Part shown: positions 49,893 through 58,878 of the stretch, piece by piece | Position numbering within the stretch: the stretch's first letter is position 1 | Layout of the letters: the number at the start of each line of letters is the position of its first letter | Source of the DNA: Geoalkalibacter ferrihydriticus DSM 17813 | Lineage (GTDB): Bacteria > Desulfobacterota > Desulfuromonadia > Desulfuromonadales > Geoalkalibacteraceae | Assembly (NCBI RefSeq): GCF_000820505.1 | Contig: NZ_JWJD01000006.1 | Coordinates: 681 to 64,680 of the forward strand | Length of the DNA stretch: 64,000 bases | Direction: 5' to 3' | Notes under the pieces: model-generated | What the model was told of the DNA's origin: nothing | The model's database searches: none | What the model saw: only the letters and a program-made list of their open reading frames with translations | Program-made: the position numbers and the translations under genes

Positions 49893-50643
49893 GATGGGCA
49901 AAGGCCTTTTTTTTCTGTGCGCAGTTGGAATTGTTCTTGTCACGTCGAGCCTGGCCATCTCTGCGCAACCTCTGGAGAATTATTGCTACCGGGAAACCCG
50001 TGGGAGCGACATCCGCTATTTTTCCTGGATTCTGGAAGGCGAAGATCCGCTGCTGCTCAACGCCGGCGACGGGGTGGAGCAGCATTTCAATGTCCTCGAT
50101 CCTCAGAAGGCTTCGCGGGTCTGGCATCTCACCAACGAGCGGGAAAAAACCGATCTCAGCATCCGGCGCAACGGCCGTAGCCTGCAGTTGACGGGTCTGT
50201 TTTTCGGCCGACATCTGGAACGCGTTGTCACCATTGACGATGCGCCCTGGTACCAGGCCTTGTCCGTGGGTCTGCGCAATCTTCTGCAAAGCCAAACTGC
50301 GACTCTGGAATTCTGGATGGTGCGCCCCGACACTCTCGACGTTCGCCGAATGCGGGCCGTACGACGCGCCCTGGAAGACATTGAGACCGAGGACGGCAAA
50401 CGACAGGCGCGCCATATTCGCATCACGGCCGTTGGTATCCCCTCTTGGGTCTGGCGCGGGGATTACTGGTTTGATGAAGACGCCGAGGTTTTTTTGCGCT
50501 ACCAGGGGCGCAGCGGCCCGCCGGGAGCGCCCCTGAATCTGATAGAGTTGTCGAGCAAGCCAGTGGCTGAGTGCTCGGCGGATTTTGGCACAAGCCTCAT
50601 GGATGTTGTGCGGGATTTCGAGAGTGGCGAGGAGAAAAGGTAG
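49855..50643 (+). CDS. Exported protein of unknown function
   Basis: A 262-residue protein with an N-terminal hydrophobic segment ending near SLAISAQ (about 37), so probably periplasmic. The mature part is beta-rich with the motif RGDYWFDEDAEVFLRYQGRSGPPGAP. The start is a GTG at 49855, inside the end of the upstream gene, with GAGG before it; ATG 49894 is an alternative. I do not recognise the family. Its position after olsF suggests an envelope or lipid role, by inference only. Confidence 0.65.
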   Translation: MKRGASNRWLRAEMGKGLFFLCAVGIVLVTSSLAISAQPLENYCYRETRGSDIRYFSWILEGEDPLLLNAGDGVEQHFNVLDPQKASRVWHLTNEREKTDLSIRRNGRSLQLTGLFFGRHLERVVTIDDAPWYQALSVGLRNLLQSQTATLEFWMVRPDTLDVRRMRAVRRALEDIETEDGKRQARHIRITAVGIPSWVWRGDYWFDEDAEVFLRYQGRSGPPGAPLNLIELSSKPVAECSADFGTSLMDVVRDFESGEEKR

Positions 50644-50666
50644 AGGTTCAGTTCCGGGGTTCGCGA

Positions 50667-51845
50667 TCAGGCGTCCCGCGCGGCAAAGCGCACCTGAAAG
50701 CAACAGCCCCGTCCGGGTTCGCTGTCGAGAAGAATGCCGCCGTCCATGGCCTGCACCAGAGTGCGCACCACATAAAGACCGAGACCGCTGCCCTTGACCT
50801 GTTCGCTGCCGGTGCGGCCACGGCAGAACTTGCGGAACACCAGTTCCTGCTCCTGGCGGGAAATGCCGGGGCCATGATCGCTGACCTCGACCCCGGCCAA
50901 GCGGTTCTGGGTCGGCAGCAAGCGAAGGCAAACCTCCTTGCCGATAGCGCTGAATTTGATGGCGTTATCCACCAGGTTCGAAATAATTACCTTGAGGGCG
51001 GCGCGATTGCCCTGCACGGGCACATAGTTGACCTGAGAATCCTCGCACAGCTTTAAATTGACGCCGCGACACTCGGCAAGGGGACCGAACAGCGCTACGA
51101 CTTCCTGAACAATTTCATGGAGATCGACCTCCTCCATGGGCAATGAAATGCCCTCGTTTTCGATCTGACCAATCATATGAAATTCTTCGGCTATCAGGCT
51201 GAGATAGTCGGAGCTGCGTTGGATGGCTTTCAGGTAGGTGTGGGCTTTTGCCGGGACCTTTTCATATCCGCCGCGTGACAGCAGACCGGAAAAGCCGCCG
51301 ATCACGACCAACTGGTTGCGCAACTCATGAAACAGCAGACTCTGGATATCTGCCGAAAGCCTCTCCCGGGAGCGCACCCGCGTCAGTTCCCGGCGCTGGC
51401 TCTGTTCGCGGCGGCGGCGTGTCACCAGGTTGTCCACCAGGGCCAGCACCTCGCGCGGCGAATAGGGTTTGGACACATAGGCATCGGCGCCCAATTCCAG
51501 GCCGCGCAGGCGATCCTCCAGATCACTGAGGGCGGTCAACATGATCACCGGAATCGTCGCCACGTCCTCATCGGGCACACTGCGCAACAATCGGCAGACC
51601 TCCCAGCCATCCAGATCGGGCATCATAATGTCGAGCACGATCAAATCCGGGCGCTCGCTTTCGATCATCCGGCAGGCATTGAAACCATCTGCGGCCGTGA
51701 TCGTCGCGAAGCCCTGTTGGTGCAGCGAGTAGGCAAGAAGCTCAGCCAGCTCAGGCTCGTCATCGACCACCAGTACGCGGCCGCGTGCGAAGTCGGTCGT
51801 TTCTTCGCAGGAATTTCCGTCAGCGATTTTTTCGATTGCGGGCAT
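50667..51845 (-). CDS. Receiver-histidine kinase hybrid (REC-HisKA-HATPase)
   Basis: A 392-residue soluble protein. The N-terminal receiver has VLVVDDEPE, phospho-acceptor Asp in IVLDIMMPDLDGWE and SKPYSPRE. A dimerisation helix with His in LLFHELRNQLVVIGGF follows, then HATPase_c boxes VIISNLVDNAIKFS, DHGPGIS and GSGLGLYVV. A REC domain before the kinase usually means control by another kinase. There is no partner response regulator adjacent and no TM segment. It faces the exported protein convergently. Confidence 0.92.
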   Translation of the reverse strand: MPAIEKIADGNSCEETTDFARGRVLVVDDEPELAELLAYSLHQQGFATITAADGFNACRMIESERPDLIVLDIMMPDLDGWEVCRLLRSVPDEDVATIPVIMLTALSDLEDRLRGLELGADAYVSKPYSPREVLALVDNLVTRRRREQSQRRELTRVRSRERLSADIQSLLFHELRNQLVVIGGFSGLLSRGGYEKVPAKAHTYLKAIQRSSDYLSLIAEEFHMIGQIENEGISLPMEEVDLHEIVQEVVALFGPLAECRGVNLKLCEDSQVNYVPVQGNRAALKVIISNLVDNAIKFSAIGKEVCLRLLPTQNRLAGVEVSDHGPGISRQEQELVFRKFCRGRTGSEQVKGSGLGLYVVRTLVQAMDGGILLDSEPGRGCCFQVRFAARDA

Positions 51846-52088
51846 GGACGTCAGCTTTCTTTGCGGGGGAAATCATTTTCGGATCGGCGCCTCATTTTTC
51901 ATGTCGCCTTGATATTCACGGCAAGAATAGAATCATTATTTAATATGGTGTTGTTAGGATGTGATGTGAAATACTTTAGCGTTTGAATGCCCGGGCACCG
52001 CCACTCATCCCTGGCAGACTATGGCAAAAAAAAGGGGCGCGCGAAGACCTGTCGGTGGCTGTCAATTTTACCTGGAAAGGCTCATGCA

Positions 52089-52766
52089 ATGATTCCCTGG
52101 GAACTGCTCGAAACGGCACAGATACCGGGTAGCGGCGGTGAGCTGCAGCTCTACCGGCGCAATACGGAATATTCGATCTGCATTCGCGGCGGGGGCGTGC
52201 TCATGAGTTCGCGGGCCCATGGCTCGGAGGATGCCCTGGGAGAGCTTGCCTGTCGGAAAATCGCCGGACGGCCGCAGCCCTGTGTGTTGATCGGTGGTCT
52301 GGGGATGGGCTTTACGCTGGCTGCCGCACTGCAACATCTGGCTGCCGATGCGACGGTGGTCGTGGCCGAACTGGTGCCGGCCGTGGTGGCGTGGAATCGC
52401 GGCATTCTGGGCGAGGTTGCGGGACATCCGCTGCGCGATGCCCGGACCAGGGTGCGCGAGGGCGATGTCGCCAGGATTCTCAAGGCCGAGCGCCGGGCTT
52501 ACGATGCGATTCTGCTCGATGTTGATAATGGCCCGGAGGGTCTGACCCGCAAGGGCAACGACTGGTTGTACACGCTGGAGGGATTGACGGCCGCCTATGC
52601 CGCTCTGCGGCCTGGAGGCGTTCTGGCCGTGTGGTCGGCCGATGCGGATCGCAGATTCACGCAGCGTTTGCGCAAGGCAGGGTTCAGAGTGAGCGAAAGT
52701 CGCGCGCGGTCGCACGGTACGAAGGGCGAGATTCACGCCCTCTGGCTTGCTGAGAGTGGTCCTTGA
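52089..52766 (+). CDS. Spermidine-synthase-like methyltransferase-fold protein
   Basis: A 225-residue protein with a Rossmann SAM-type fold: PCVLIGGLGMGFTLAAALQ, ATVVVAELVPAVVAWNRG, YDAILLDVDNGPEG and LRPGGVLAVWSAD. It resembles the spermidine-synthase-like family. The substrate is unclear; the D/NNGPEG pattern is typical for proteins annotated as spermine/spermidine synthases of unknown specificity. ATG 52089 has a GGAAAGG site; the upstream in-frame start at 51987 has none. Confidence 0.82.
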   Translation: MIPWELLETAQIPGSGGELQLYRRNTEYSICIRGGGVLMSSRAHGSEDALGELACRKIAGRPQPCVLIGGLGMGFTLAAALQHLAADATVVVAELVPAVVAWNRGILGEVAGHPLRDARTRVREGDVARILKAERRAYDAILLDVDNGPEGLTRKGNDWLYTLEGLTAAYAALRPGGVLAVWSADADRRFTQRLRKAGFRVSESRARSHGTKGEIHALWLAESGP

Positions 52767-52770
52767 GGTT

Positions 52771-53382
52771 TCAATACGTGGACGCGTCCGTAAATTCTTC
52801 AACCCGGCTCGCCTGTATCCGATAGCCGGCACTGCCCATGTCCGAATCAAGGCGTTCGACCTCCATCTTCCCCTGTACCCACACCGGCATCATGAGCCAT
52901 TGTGAAGGGATGGGCTTGGCGGGCAGCACATGGATGATCTGATTGGCCGGGGGCGGGGGGACATGGATGCAGGCACCGAAATATGGGACCAGCAGAAATT
53001 CGTGGATGTTGCGGTCGTCGCCCTCCAGGGGCACGACGAAACCGGCAATGCGCACGCGTCGGCCATCGAATTCTTCCAGCACCGGCGCCTCATTCCATTT
53101 TTCCAGGATGGTGTTCAACAATTCCATGGCACGGGGGTCGTCGTCTTCGAAGTCGTCGACGTTGAGGCTGTCGAGCCATTCCTGCGACAACCAGTCGGCC
53201 GGGACCAGATCATCCCAATCGATTTTTTGATAATCGCCGGATTTGCCGGGCTGTACCGGCTGAAGGCGCTCGCCGATCTGATAATCCCCTGGGGTTGTGG
53301 GGGGCTGTTGCGCCCCAACCGGATTGCAAAGAAAGGCCGTCCCGAGAAGGAGGCTGAACGCCAGTAAGAAGAGGTTTTTCAT
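52771..53382 (-). CDS. DUF3299 exported protein
   Basis: A 203-residue protein with a signal peptide (about 1-24, ending VGAQ) and the DUF3299 core: VRIAGFVVPLEGDDRNIHEFLLVPYFGACIHVPPPPANQI. The conserved CIHVPPPPxNQ suggests metal coordination by Cys and His. It is the last gene of the DUF2796-ABC unit, 4 nt after the permease gene. DUF3299 proteins co-occur with DUF2796 and LolD/FtsX-like genes, which points to periplasmic metal handling. Confidence 0.85.
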   Translation of the reverse strand: MKNLFLLAFSLLLGTAFLCNPVGAQQPPTTPGDYQIGERLQPVQPGKSGDYQKIDWDDLVPADWLSQEWLDSLNVDDFEDDDPRAMELLNTILEKWNEAPVLEEFDGRRVRIAGFVVPLEGDDRNIHEFLLVPYFGACIHVPPPPANQIIHVLPAKPIPSQWLMMPVWVQGKMEVERLDSDMGSAGYRIQASRVEEFTDASTY

Positions 53383-53385
53383 CGA

Positions 53386-54651
53386 TTAAATCCTTAGAGT
53401 CATGCCGTCGGCCAGGGAGTAGCGGTAGGCGCGCAGCGCAGGCACCAGGCTGGCCAGGAGGGCGGCGCCAACCACCGCGCCCAGTAAACGCCATTCCGAA
53501 GGTGCCGGCCACCCCAAACTGATGAGCAGACCGTAGTGCGCTTCAAGCCAGGGACCGATCGCCGCGGCCGTGCCGTAGAGCAGCGCCAGGCCGCCCAGGC
53601 AGCCGAGCAGACTCAGCACCAGGCTTTCCAAGGCCAGAAGCAAAAAAATCTGGCGTGGACCGGCACCGAGAGAGCGCAAAATCGCCAGTTCGCGGCGCCG
53701 CTCGCCGAGGCTGGCGGTGACCACCGCGACCAGCCCCGCCAGGCCCACCAGCACCACCAGGGCGGAAACGGCCAGCAGGGCCTTTTCTGCCATGCCGATC
53801 AATCCCCAGAGTTCCTGCAAAGTCGCGCCGGGCAGCACCGCAAGCAGTGGTTCGTCGCGGAAAGTGTTGACGTGGCGCTGTACCTGAAAAATTGCGGTGC
53901 GCGATTTAAGCCCCACCAGTGCGGCGGTCACGGATTTAGGCGCAAGGTCGAAGCGATGAACCTGTTCCGGGGCGATGCGCAGACCGGGAATGGGCGCGCC
54001 TCCCTGCCAGCCGAGATGGATCGCCTCGATGCCTTCCAGGCTCACCAGCACTGAGCGGTCCACCGGGGTGCCGGTGCGGGCGAGTACGCCGACGATGGTA
54101 AAGGGTTTGTCGTCGTGGGCGGCAAAGCTTACGCCCGCCCCGGCGCCGTGGCTGAGGATGATTTCCTGCCCGACTGCGTAACCGAAGCGTGCCGCGACTT
54201 CCGCGCCGAGCACGGCATCGAAGACCCGGGCAAAGGGCTCGCCTTCGGCGAAGTTGAGGGAGCGGTTGCGGCCGTAGCGGTAATGCTCGAAGTAGCCGCT
54301 GCTGGTGCCCACGACGCGAAAGCCGCGATGGGAATCGCCCAGGGAAATGGGCACCAGCCAGTCCACCTGGGGGTGAGCGGCAATCTGCTCGACACTGTCC
54401 CAGGAGATGTTGTTGGTCGGATTGCCGATGTGAAACACCGTATAGAGCAGCAGTTGCACCGGCCCGCTGCGCGCGCCCACCACCAGATCGGTGCCGGCGA
54501 TGGTCTGGGCGAAACCGGCGCGGGCATCATTGCGCAGTCGCTCGACTCCCAGCAACAGCGAAACCGAGAGAGCCACGGAAACAACCGTCAGGGCGACCGT
54601 CAGCCGCCGGTTGAGAATGCTGCGCCAACTCAGATGCCAGGCCGGGATCAT
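53386..54651 (-). CDS. ABC transporter permease (FtsX/MacB-like)
   Basis: A 421-residue permease with TM1 near 17-37, a periplasmic MacB-like domain of about 220 residues, and three C-terminal TM helices with the FtsX core (GERRRELAILRSLGAGPRQIF). The ATGA overlap with the ATPase gene couples the two. FtsX/MacB-type transporters export or do mechanical work rather than import, so a simple zinc importer model does not fit directly; it could move a metal-binding protein or lipoprotein. Confidence 0.88.
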   Translation of the reverse strand: MIPAWHLSWRSILNRRLTVALTVVSVALSVSLLLGVERLRNDARAGFAQTIAGTDLVVGARSGPVQLLLYTVFHIGNPTNNISWDSVEQIAAHPQVDWLVPISLGDSHRGFRVVGTSSGYFEHYRYGRNRSLNFAEGEPFARVFDAVLGAEVAARFGYAVGQEIILSHGAGAGVSFAAHDDKPFTIVGVLARTGTPVDRSVLVSLEGIEAIHLGWQGGAPIPGLRIAPEQVHRFDLAPKSVTAALVGLKSRTAIFQVQRHVNTFRDEPLLAVLPGATLQELWGLIGMAEKALLAVSALVVLVGLAGLVAVVTASLGERRRELAILRSLGAGPRQIFLLLALESLVLSLLGCLGGLALLYGTAAAIGPWLEAHYGLLISLGWPAPSEWRLLGAVVGAALLASLVPALRAYRYSLADGMTLRI

Positions 54652-55364
54652 GCCGAAGCCTCCGTCGGTTGGCGTTTGAGATCCTCGAGAGCGACCCGGC
54701 GTGAAAAGCGCCGGCTCAGGCGTGCGTCGTGGCTGACAAACAGCAGTGCCGCCCCGGCCGCCTCGCATTCAGCCAGCAGCAGGTCGAGAAAGGCTTGCTG
54801 ACGACCGGCGTCCAGGGCCGAGGTTGGTTCATCGGCAATCACCAGGGCCGGCCGACCGATGAGTGCGCGCGCCGCCGCCACGCGTTGCTGCTGACCCACC
54901 GAGAGTTCCGCGGCCGGCCGCTTGAGCAAACCTGTCTCAAGGTCGAGACGGGCCGCCAGCCGCCGGGCCTCTGCCGCAGGAGTCGTGCCGGCCTCTTGCA
55001 GGCGCTTGGCGCGCGCCGGCGAAAACCGGCAAGGCAGAAGAATGTTGTCCAGGGCGCATAAATAGGGGATCAGGTTGAACATCTGGAAAATAAAACCGAT
55101 GTGATCGGCGCGGAAGCGGTCGCGGGCGCCTGCCCTGAGGCCTGTCAGGGCATGGCCGTGCACCGCCACCTGGCCGCGCTGCGGCGCGAGAACCCCGCCG
55201 ACGAGGGCGAGCAGTGTGCTCTTGCCGCTGCCGCTGGGGCCATTCAGAAAGACCCCCTCGCCGGCGGCCTGCTCGAAATGGTCGATGTCAAGATGCCATT
55301 CCCGAGCGCCCGGCCAGTGAAAACTGACCTGGCGCAGGTCGATGGCGGGTGCTGCATTGGTCAT
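54648..55364 (-). CDS. ABC transporter ATP-binding protein (LolD/MacB-type)
   Basis: A 238-residue ATPase. Walker A GPSGSGKST, signature LSVGQQQRV (Val replaces Gly in LSGGQ), Walker B LVIADEPTSALD. It drives the adjacent FtsX-like permease. Starts and stops overlap with both neighbours by ATGA, so translation of DUF2796, this ATPase and the permease is coupled. Confidence 0.93.
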   Translation of the reverse strand: MTNAAPAIDLRQVSFHWPGAREWHLDIDHFEQAAGEGVFLNGPSGSGKSTLLALVGGVLAPQRGQVAVHGHALTGLRAGARDRFRADHIGFIFQMFNLIPYLCALDNILLPCRFSPARAKRLQEAGTTPAAEARRLAARLDLETGLLKRPAAELSVGQQQRVAAARALIGRPALVIADEPTSALDAGRQQAFLDLLLAECEAAGAALLFVSHDARLSRRFSRRVALEDLKRQPTEASA

Positions 55365-55924
55365 AGAGGCAGCCGGGGATTGCCCTTGCGCAGAGTCGAG
55401 GAACCCTGTCCGCGGGGTGTAGCGGTTTCCGCACGGATGCGCTCGGTGCGCGGAAAGACCTCGAACCAGCGCACTTCCACCGCGGTGAGGGCCTGGGGAT
55501 TGGCGCATTCCAGCTCATAAGTCAGGGTGATGTCGGCGTGGGAATGGCCGAGATCATGTTTGTCGTCGTGTTTGTGGTCGTGGGAATGTTCAGAGACATT
55601 CTGCGGCCAGGGAGATTGCAGATGTCGGTCCCGAAGTGTGCAGGTGGCCGCTTCCGGAAGCAGGAACAAGCGGTCAAACTGCGCCAGCATCTCCTCCATG
55701 TCCGCCAGGGCGGCGCGCTCCGCGTCCGTGCGCGGCCGATGCTCAAAGCCCACCAGATTGTCCAGTGGGCTTTCAATCTGGATCAGCAGAATCGGGCCAT
55801 CAACGGCGATGCGCAGATCGGCCGCTCCATGCTCGTGGACACCGTGGGACGAGTGGGCCAGAGCGGTGGCAGGCAAAACAAGGGTGAAGGCAAGAAGGCT
55901 GATCAGCAGTCGGAGCATGCGCAT
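55361..55924 (-). CDS. DUF2796 His-rich periplasmic protein (ZrgA-like)
   Basis: A 187-residue secreted protein: signal peptide to about residue 23, then HSSHGVHEHGAADLRIAVDG and an internal His/Asp-rich loop (SEHSHDHKHDDKHDLGHSH), both apt for zinc binding. DUF2796 includes ZrgA of the Zur-regulated zrg operon of Vibrio cholerae, which contributes to zinc uptake. Here it heads a DUF2796-ATPase-permease-DUF3299 unit with a Zur-like box upstream. Function by homology is zinc acquisition; not proven. Confidence 0.85.
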   Translation of the reverse strand: MRMLRLLISLLAFTLVLPATALAHSSHGVHEHGAADLRIAVDGPILLIQIESPLDNLVGFEHRPRTDAERAALADMEEMLAQFDRLFLLPEAATCTLRDRHLQSPWPQNVSEHSHDHKHDDKHDLGHSHADITLTYELECANPQALTAVEVRWFEVFPRTERIRAETATPRGQGSSTLRKGNPRLPL

Positions 55925-56025
55925 GCTCTCCTTTCGTTCAGGGGAAAAGGGCTGCAAGGCCTGGGGATAAGAGATTGGATAGGGCATCGGGCAAAATTTG
56001 ATCCGACGATCTTTCGTGTCATGAC

Positions 56026-56038
56026 GTTATATCATAGC
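56026..56038. promoter_or_regulatory. Zur-box-like palindrome upstream of the DUF2796 operon
   Basis: GTTATATCATAGC differs at two positions from the proteobacterial Zur core GTTATATTATAAC. It lies 102 bp upstream of the DUF2796 start. Confidence 0.45.
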
Positions 56039-56125
56039 CTGTTTTGCTGCGTCTACTTCAAGCTTCGCTGGGCAAGGTGAGAAGTTGGCTCCTTGGACTG
56101 GATTTTTGGGTGGAGGCGGAAAGGT

Positions 56126-56161
56126 GACGGGCACCTGGGGGAAGTTGTCCAGGTGCCCGTC
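56126..56161 (-). terminator. Perfect 13-bp stem-loop after the TonB receptor gene
   Basis: GACGGGCACCTGG (56126-56138) pairs perfectly with CCAGGTGCCCGTC (56149-56161). On the minus strand it follows the receptor stop by 24 nt; the T tract is short, so it may be a partial or Rho-assisted terminator. Confidence 0.65.
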
Positions 56162-56184
56162 GTCTGTCTCCGGGCTTCGTCGAA

Positions 56185-58272
56185 TTAAAAATCCATCTTG
56201 ACGCCGGCAGTGATCAAGCGCTCCAGACCGGGGAAAATTCCTTGAGGTGCACGGGAGGCCATATATTTCTTGTCAAAGAGGTTTTTGACCGAAGCAAACA
56301 TCTTGACGCGCTCCGTCAACTGGTAGTCGCCGTTGAGATGCCACAGACTGTAGCTGGGGATCAGCCCGGTCATGCCGTTGGCCGAGCCTTCGCGGGTGTT
56401 TGCGAAATCGGCAAACTGCTCGTCGACGAACTGGTAACTTAGGCCCGCGCCCCAGTTGTCCTGGCGATAGGACAGGGTCGCGTTGACCAGGTTTTCCGGC
56501 GCGTAGGGCAGGCGGTTGCCCTTGCGGTCAATGCCGCCGATGATGCGGGTACTGTCGAGCTTGGCGGTGGCCACGTGGGTCCAGTTGGCGTCGAGGCCGA
56601 AGCCCCAGCCGAGATCGGCGCCAATGCCAACTTCAAAGCCCTGGTTGAGAGTTTCGCCGGCATTGGTCAGCTCCGAGGTGGCGCCGCCGGCTTGGCTGGC
56701 CTGGATGATCTGGTTGCTGAAGTCGTAGCGAAAAGCGGCGATTTCATAACTCAGTCGGGGCAGGCTGCCACGCACGCCGAATTCATAATTGTTGCTGCGT
56801 TCGGCCTTAAGGTCGATGGCTACACCGTCGCTGGCGATGGCATCGGCAACGCGCGGCGGCGCGAAACCGCGATGGACGCCGCCGAACAGCACCAGGGCGT
56901 CCGCGGCCCTGTAGGTAGCACCGATGCCCGGCACCCATTCGGTGTTACGGCCCTTGTTGGTGAGGTTGACGTCCTGATTGTCCCAGCGGTGGATGGTACG
57001 TTCCTGGCGGTAGTGTTCCACGCGCAGTCCCGGCGTCACCGCCAGACGATCGGTGAAATGGACGCGGTTCTGCAGAAAAGCGGCGAGGGCATCGGCTTCA
57101 CGCCGATCGTCCTCGCGGATGACGCCGGAGCGGGCGTCGGCGGTGGCGCCGTTGACGCGCTGGTTATTCATTTCCTCGGTGTGCAGACGCACGCCGAATT
57201 CGGTTTCGTTGTGAATGCCCAACGCCAGGTGGTTGAGTTCCAGGCGCGTGTCGACGCCGGCGACGGTGAACTCACGCAGGCGTCCGCCGTTGGTGCCGCG
57301 CATTTCGTTGAGGCCGGTGCCGGCATTGAAGTCGAAATCCTCACGCCACCAGTCGCGCGTGGCATTATTGGCATAAATCAGGGTGCGCCAGGCCAGGTCG
57401 GGCGTGATCTGGAGTTCGTGGTTGAGATCGACCGAGTAGCGTTCGACCTCGATGCGGTCGTGGGCGGCTTTGTTCTGTCGCGGATCTTCCGCGAATTCGC
57501 GCTGGGTGAGTCCGAGATAGGTCGATTGGCTGTCCTGGTTGTAATAGGTCAGCTTGACGCCGACAAACTGGTTGGGGCCGATGCCGAACCCGGTTTTGAG
57601 CACCAGATCATCGACGTCGAAATCACTGTTGCGGCGGGTGCCGTCGCCGGTTTTCTTCAGGTAACTGATGCCGGCGGTGGCATTGTCCCAGGTTCCGCCG
57701 TAGTCAAACAGCAGCGAGCGGAAGTCCTGGTTGCCGCTGGTGAGGGTCAGGGAGCCGCCCGGCTCATAAGGGGGATTCTTGGTGACATAGTTGATGGCGC
57801 CGCCAATGGTCGAGGGGCCGTAGCGCAGCGAGCCGCTGCCCTTGAGTACGTCGATGCGCTCCATGCGCTCGATGGGCGGATGGTAATAGGCCGCAGGGTC
57901 GGTATAAGGCCCCAGGGCGATGGGCGCCCCGTCTTCCAGCAACATGACCTTCTTGCTCATGTCGGGATTGAGGCCGCGAATGCCGATGCGCGGGAAAAAT
58001 CCGTAACCTTCGGTTTCCACCGCATGTACGCCGGGTTCACGCCGCAGCGCATCCTGGGTGCTGAGCGGTCGGGTGGCTTCGAGTTTTTCAGCGGTAATGA
58101 CGATGGTGGAACCGGGGACGGTGTCGAGGGCCTCGGCCGTGGTGCCAATGACCTCGATGGTTGGCAGCTTGGCGATGGTTTCCTCGCCCGCTGCGGAGCC
58201 GGCGCCCGCCAGCAGGCTGGTGCCGAGCAACATGGGCATAATCAGGGCTTTTCGGGTGCGGGTGAATCTCAC
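56185..58272 (-). CDS. TonB-dependent outer-membrane receptor (FecA-like)
   Basis: A 695-residue receptor. A signal peptide ends near AGSAAGE; the TonB-box-like TIEVIG segment is at about 38-43, then the plug (residues about 50-165: TAEKLEATRPLSTQDALRREPGVHA, LEDGAPIALGPYTDP, DVLKGSGSLRYGPSTIGGAINYVT) and a 22-strand barrel ending in Phe (VKMDF). The plug type is that of iron-dicitrate/siderophore receptors. Start is GTG 58272 with an AGGAGGAAG site; upstream ATGs are out of frame or lack a ribosome site. Linked by Fur-like sites to the TonB/ExbBD operon across the divergent region. Confidence 0.93.
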   Translation of the reverse strand: MRFTRTRKALIMPMLLGTSLLAGAGSAAGEETIAKLPTIEVIGTTAEALDTVPGSTIVITAEKLEATRPLSTQDALRREPGVHAVETEGYGFFPRIGIRGLNPDMSKKVMLLEDGAPIALGPYTDPAAYYHPPIERMERIDVLKGSGSLRYGPSTIGGAINYVTKNPPYEPGGSLTLTSGNQDFRSLLFDYGGTWDNATAGISYLKKTGDGTRRNSDFDVDDLVLKTGFGIGPNQFVGVKLTYYNQDSQSTYLGLTQREFAEDPRQNKAAHDRIEVERYSVDLNHELQITPDLAWRTLIYANNATRDWWREDFDFNAGTGLNEMRGTNGGRLREFTVAGVDTRLELNHLALGIHNETEFGVRLHTEEMNNQRVNGATADARSGVIREDDRREADALAAFLQNRVHFTDRLAVTPGLRVEHYRQERTIHRWDNQDVNLTNKGRNTEWVPGIGATYRAADALVLFGGVHRGFAPPRVADAIASDGVAIDLKAERSNNYEFGVRGSLPRLSYEIAAFRYDFSNQIIQASQAGGATSELTNAGETLNQGFEVGIGADLGWGFGLDANWTHVATAKLDSTRIIGGIDRKGNRLPYAPENLVNATLSYRQDNWGAGLSYQFVDEQFADFANTREGSANGMTGLIPSYSLWHLNGDYQLTERVKMFASVKNLFDKKYMASRAPQGIFPGLERLITAGVKMDF

Positions 58273-58405
58273 AACATCTTCCTCCTGAATGGAAAAAACC
58301 TGCCGGAGGCAGGGGCCGATACCTGGTTGTCGGCCGAAATTACGGATAAGAGAAGCGGCTGTCTGGGCCTCTCCGGACAATGGCTCCTGCAGAGCCGGGC
58401 TTGGG

Positions 58406-58699
58406 TCATTGGGGCTTTTGTTCCAGCAAGCACTGCAAGCAGTCCCGCAGCGAGCAGAGCCCGCAGGAATGGACCTGGAGCAGGGGGATGTTGCTGTTGC
58501 GCGCGGCCTGCACCGCATCGCGTCGGGCGTTGTGCGAGACGCGGTTGGTAAACAGCACCACTGCATCGAAGCGGCGCAGCTTGCGCTCCATGTCGAGGGC
58601 CTGGTCATTGAATACCTTGAGTTTTAACCCTAGTTTTTCGGCTTCCTCGCGGTAGCGTCCCTCCAGTCGTTTCATTCCTCCGACAACGGCGATGCTCAT
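58406..58699 (-). CDS. DUF2325 Cys-rich protein
   Basis: A 97-residue protein of the DUF2325 family: MSIAVVGGMKRLEGRYREEAEKLG, then FDAVVLFTNRVSHNARRDAVQ, and a Cys cluster HSCGLCSLRDCLQCLL. The family is uncharacterised and often sits by metal-uptake genes. The four Cys at the end look suited to Zn or Fe-S binding. ATG 58699 has AAGGAG. It is the first minus-strand gene behind the Fur-like box, so it is probably metal-regulated. Confidence 0.82.
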   Translation of the reverse strand: MSIAVVGGMKRLEGRYREEAEKLGLKLKVFNDQALDMERKLRRFDAVVLFTNRVSHNARRDAVQAARNSNIPLLQVHSCGLCSLRDCLQCLLEQKPQ

Positions 58700-58765
58700 A
58701 AGATTTCTCCTTGAGTGAAAAATGCAATGCTGAGCGGTGTGATAATTCAGCCGCAAATTATTTGC

Positions 58766-58784
58766 AGAAATGATTTTCATTTTC
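58766..58784. promoter_or_regulatory. Fur-box-like site 1
   Basis: Minus strand GAAAATGAAAATCATTTCT matches the 19-bp Fur consensus (GATAATGATAATCATTATC) at 14 or 15 positions. It is 67 bp upstream of the DUF2325 start, in position to repress the DUF2325-receptor unit. Confidence 0.65.
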
Positions 58785-58836
58785 AGCCGTGGGATGGGCG
58801 AGGCCTAAGGTTCTGCGTTGTGGGATTTTGCTGAAA

Positions 58837-58853
58837 TTGAAAACCGTTGTCAA
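58837..58853. promoter_or_regulatory. Fur-box-like site 2
   Basis: TTGAAAACCGTTGTCAA is a 7-3-7 inverted repeat with one mismatch, and shares 13 of 17 positions with site 3 (58907-58923). Confidence 0.6.
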
Positions 58854-58878
58854 CAAGAAAGTTTTCTGCGATTTTTTC

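Noticed and set aside
56575-58551. 658-codon plus-strand open frame opposite the TonB receptor
   Set aside because: Shadow of the receptor; no ribosome site and no recognisable motif.
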